DNA of 30,297 nt, taken from NCBI GenBank assembly GCA_003427395.1, contig BFEA01000264.1, forward strand, positions 284,446 to 314,742. Direction: 5' to 3'. Positions 28,341 to 30,297 of the stretch are shown in pieces. The notes beneath the pieces were generated by a model, which was not told the DNA's origin, did not search any database, and was given only the letters and a program-made list of their open reading frames with translations. Position 1 is the first letter of the stretch. The number at the start of each line of letters is the position of its first letter. Made by a program: the position numbers and the translations under genes. Source of the DNA: Chara braunii (taxonomy: Eukaryota; Streptophyta; Charophyceae; Charales; Characeae).

Positions 28341-29511
28341 TTAACCGCTCCCAAGCGCGGTAACGAAGACGTTACATCCGTCCGGTGTCGCTACTGCTTT
28401 CGCCACGGAATCGAACTGAGATTTGGGACCATCGCCATCGACGGACCCGCTCTGGCCCGACCTGGCCCTCGCGGAAGGGGAGCGAGGATCGACTCCCCAA
28501 ACTCGGTCGTAGACCCAGTCGGCGAAATAAAGACAGCTCTCGTCCGCCAGAAAGCTACTTGAGTCGAATTGAGCGCGTGTGATGTTCGGGTCGCCGGTGG
28601 AGGAATTACACACTCCCTTCCATTGGCCGTTGGCGTCCAGCCTCCCGGACTCTGCGACCGCCATCGACAGAATCCGAACGGGATTGGCGACGTCTGAGAT
28701 GAACAGTTCTGTCTTCTTCGGATTGAGTGCCACGCTCCATACAAACTTCGCATTTATGGCCACGCTCGTTCAATTGCCAGTCGCCGTGGAAAGCCATACG
28801 ACACTCGACTGAGCCCCAATACTCAGAGTTGCCCCTGTGACCAGCTGGTCTCCTTCTCTGTTCACGTCGAGACCAAACACGTACGCCATTGATATGTTGT
28901 CAGTTATATTCTTCCTCCACACAAAGTCAGATGTCTCACTCAGGCCGCTCCCTGCGCCATACGGCCACCAATAGCTGAGTACCGAGCTATTCTTGAAACC
29001 TTGGCGCGCCCGCGCAAGATCGGCTTTTTCGTATCGAGAACCGCCGATTTACAACTGCATCTTCCTCTTTACTTGTACAGAACTCGTCAAGAATGAAACA
29101 CATCTGGTTATCGGTAGGATGAAACGTGAAGTCGCGAATGATAGATCCGCACGCCCTCCCAGAAGCCGTCGTCTGAAAGTCTGGAGAAGGGGTATGAACG
29201 ACAATGGGAGGCAGTACGCTCCGGTTGCTCGGTAGGAAGAACTCGGGTTGTAGCAGAGNCATGCTCGCTTCCGCCTCAAAAACTTGTGGCGAGGAAGGCA
29301 GCGNGGTTGACACCATCGCCATACTGCCCCTGACCTGCTGGCCGAGGAGACGTGCTCGGCTGTCTCCCGGCTCTGCAGCATTGGCAGCCGAAGACCATTG
29401 GCCAAGGACCGGTCGTTTAAAAACGGCGCCATTAACCCGCATAGAAGTCATCGGAAGCAGCAGAACACAAGCAAGGGATTGAAGNAGGAGAGAGCGGGAG
29501 ANGAGGATCAT
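28341..29511 (-). pseudogene. N-terminal ectodomain of the same kinase gene: signal peptide and NHL-like propeller, interrupted
   Basis: ATG at 29509-29511 begins a hydrophobic signal peptide (SLACVLLLPMTSMRVNGA), preferred over an upstream ATG at 29577 that adds a polar leader. Propeller-type repeats follow: FTFHPTDNQMCFILDEF, FVWSVALNPKKTELFISDV, CLYFADWVYDRVWGVDP and GDGPKSQFDSVAKAVATPDG, close to NHL repeats. Three defects break it: a frameshift near 28995, TGA at 28770-28772 and TAA at 28341-28343. The TGA and TAA sit where a C-to-T change of CGA or CAA would explain them. Apart from these, the frame joins the kinase part without a gap. Short introns with GT-AG limits were considered and did not restore the frame. 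Confidence 0.7.
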
Positions 29512-29680
29512 CNGAAAGCTTTGGCAGCCAGGCAAACAGGCACCACGACCGTGCACGGGCCATGGATGCTCAGCCATCTTTCGTCCTCCGAGTCACTCGC
29601 GCCCGCGCACACTCGAACTCGGTGAGAGGAGGATGGCTTGATTACTACTAATAAACATAACGGAACAAACCAGTCGAAGA
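29512..29680. other. Upstream region of the kinase gene
   Basis: No clear TATA box or other promoter motif was seen on the minus strand. A small-repeat element begins immediately beyond, so any promoter is either short or disrupted. Confidence 0.35.
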
Positions 29681-29682
29681 AA

Positions 29683-29818
29683 GGGCCTCGCCACACCACT
29701 CTCAAGAGCTGTCAGACGTTCTCAAGAGCTGGGTTTTCAAGAGTTTTGGGCCCACTCTCAAGAGCTGTCAGACGTTCTCAAGAGCTGGGTTTTCAAGAGT
29801 TTTGGGCCCCTCGCCACA
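29683..29818 (+). repeat. Third member of the GGGCCTCGCCACACCACTCT family with a 56-bp duplication
   Basis: It starts with GGGCCTCGCCACACCACTCT and ends in CCTCGCCACACAGCAC, the same motifs as at 24393 and 24480. A 56-bp unit beginning CACTCTCAAGAGCTGTCAGA is repeated exactly or nearly so at 29697-29752 and 29753-29808. TCTCGAAA of the other copies is TCTCAAGA here. Confidence 0.75.
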
Positions 29819-29862
29819 CAGCACTCTCTAAAGGGCGATGGTGTTGGACAGAGGATGAAAGA

Positions 29863-29948
29863 ATCACCTTTCTCGGCCTTTTGGCGCAGATCAAGTGCAT
29901 TGTATCAAGTGCATTGTATCTGATCCGTGATCCATCGGACCACAACCA
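29863..29948 (+). ncRNA. U2 snRNA-like relic with internal deletion
   Basis: ATCACCTTTCTCGGCCTTTT then GGCGCAGATCAAGTG matches the conserved 5' end of spliceosomal U2 snRNA. A 14-bp unit (ATCAAGTGCATTGT) is duplicated. The branch-site pairing segment, normally GTAGTA, reads CATTGTA. The sequence then jumps to ATCTGATCCGTG and a stem GTGATCC-ATC-GGACCAC (six of seven pairs), like the later U2 stem, missing the part between. No plant snRNA promoter motif is evident upstream. It is most likely a pseudogene or retrocopy. Confidence 0.7.
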
Positions 29949-30130
29949 GGAAAAAAAAAACACTTTGTTTTCTTCGAATGGCGTCAGGATAAGGGCCTGA
30001 CAACTCTTGAAAATNGAAAGTCCNTCAAGGGTTCGGCCAAGGACGCTTGAAAACGCACGAGTTGCAGGCTCTCAAAAGGGTGTNAAGAGCCACTCTTGAC
30101 TGCTCTTGACTGCCCCTTGGAAACAACAAG

Positions 30131-30249
30131 TACTTGGCCCAGCNATCAATGCAGAGCCTGAAAAAGGGAGTACTTGGCCCAGCTATCAATGCAGAGCCTG
30201 AAAAAGGGCTGCATGGCCCAGCTATCAATGCAGAGCCTGAAAAAGGGCT
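30131..30249 (+). repeat. Three tandem 40-bp repeats
   Basis: TACTTGGCCCAGCTATCAAT followed by GCAGAGCCTGAAAAAGGG recurs at 30131, 30171 and 30211 (the last unit is 39 bp and begins GCATGGCCC). The copies are almost identical, so the expansion is recent. The array may continue past the window. Confidence 0.93.
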
Positions 30250-30297
30250 GCACGCCTACCCGCCAGCGCAACAAGGAAAAAATGTTTTGGCTGGGGG

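Overview
This is nuclear DNA from a plant-lineage eukaryote, and nearly all of it is transposable elements. The only host gene I can defend is a receptor-like kinase on the minus strand at 26.7-29.5 kb. The RD-type Pelle/RLK kinase, the plant-style Ty3/gypsy element, the LINE fragment and the U2 snRNA relic indicate a streptophyte. The large decayed repeats, scattered single N calls and gag/pol style suggest a charophycean alga such as Chara, but that genus is an inference and not shown by the sequence.

Layout. 1-4168: a decayed Ty3/gypsy pol (protease, RT, RNase H, integrase) with several frameshifts and stops. 4334-7044: a Gag-like ORF ending in a CCHC knuckle. It lies downstream of integrase with only about 165 bp between, so the visible order is pol then gag. 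7045-12.2 kb: non-coding, LTR-like or repeat-derived DNA with a tRNA-Asp-like relic and one tRNA-derived SINE copy.

12.2-22.4 kb: the most unusual part. It is a roughly 10 kb fold-back structure with inverted arms of about 3.4 and 2.6 kb. Both arms carry, in mirrored order, an inward TATA-like motif, an array of short hairpins with a constant loop and changing but still complementary stems, and a 123-bp tandem array (8 units left, 3 right) in which each unit also folds. The loop between the arms holds unassigned DNA and a LINE ORF1 remnant.

22.4-25.8 kb: a second SINE copy, then a dense nest of small inverted-repeat elements sharing ends of the type GGGCCTCGCTGCACTACTCT. They include a 554-bp near-perfect palindrome and two 119-122 bp MITE copies in opposite orientations. 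25.8-26.7 kb: degenerate short repeats and a (CT)n tract.

26733-29511 (minus): an NHL/beta-propeller-type ectodomain, one membrane helix and a kinase. The kinase frame is open, but the ectodomain is interrupted by one frameshift and two in-frame stops. 29.68-30.3 kb: another member of the small inverted-repeat family, a U2 snRNA-like relic with an internal deletion, and three 40-bp tandem repeats at the window edge.
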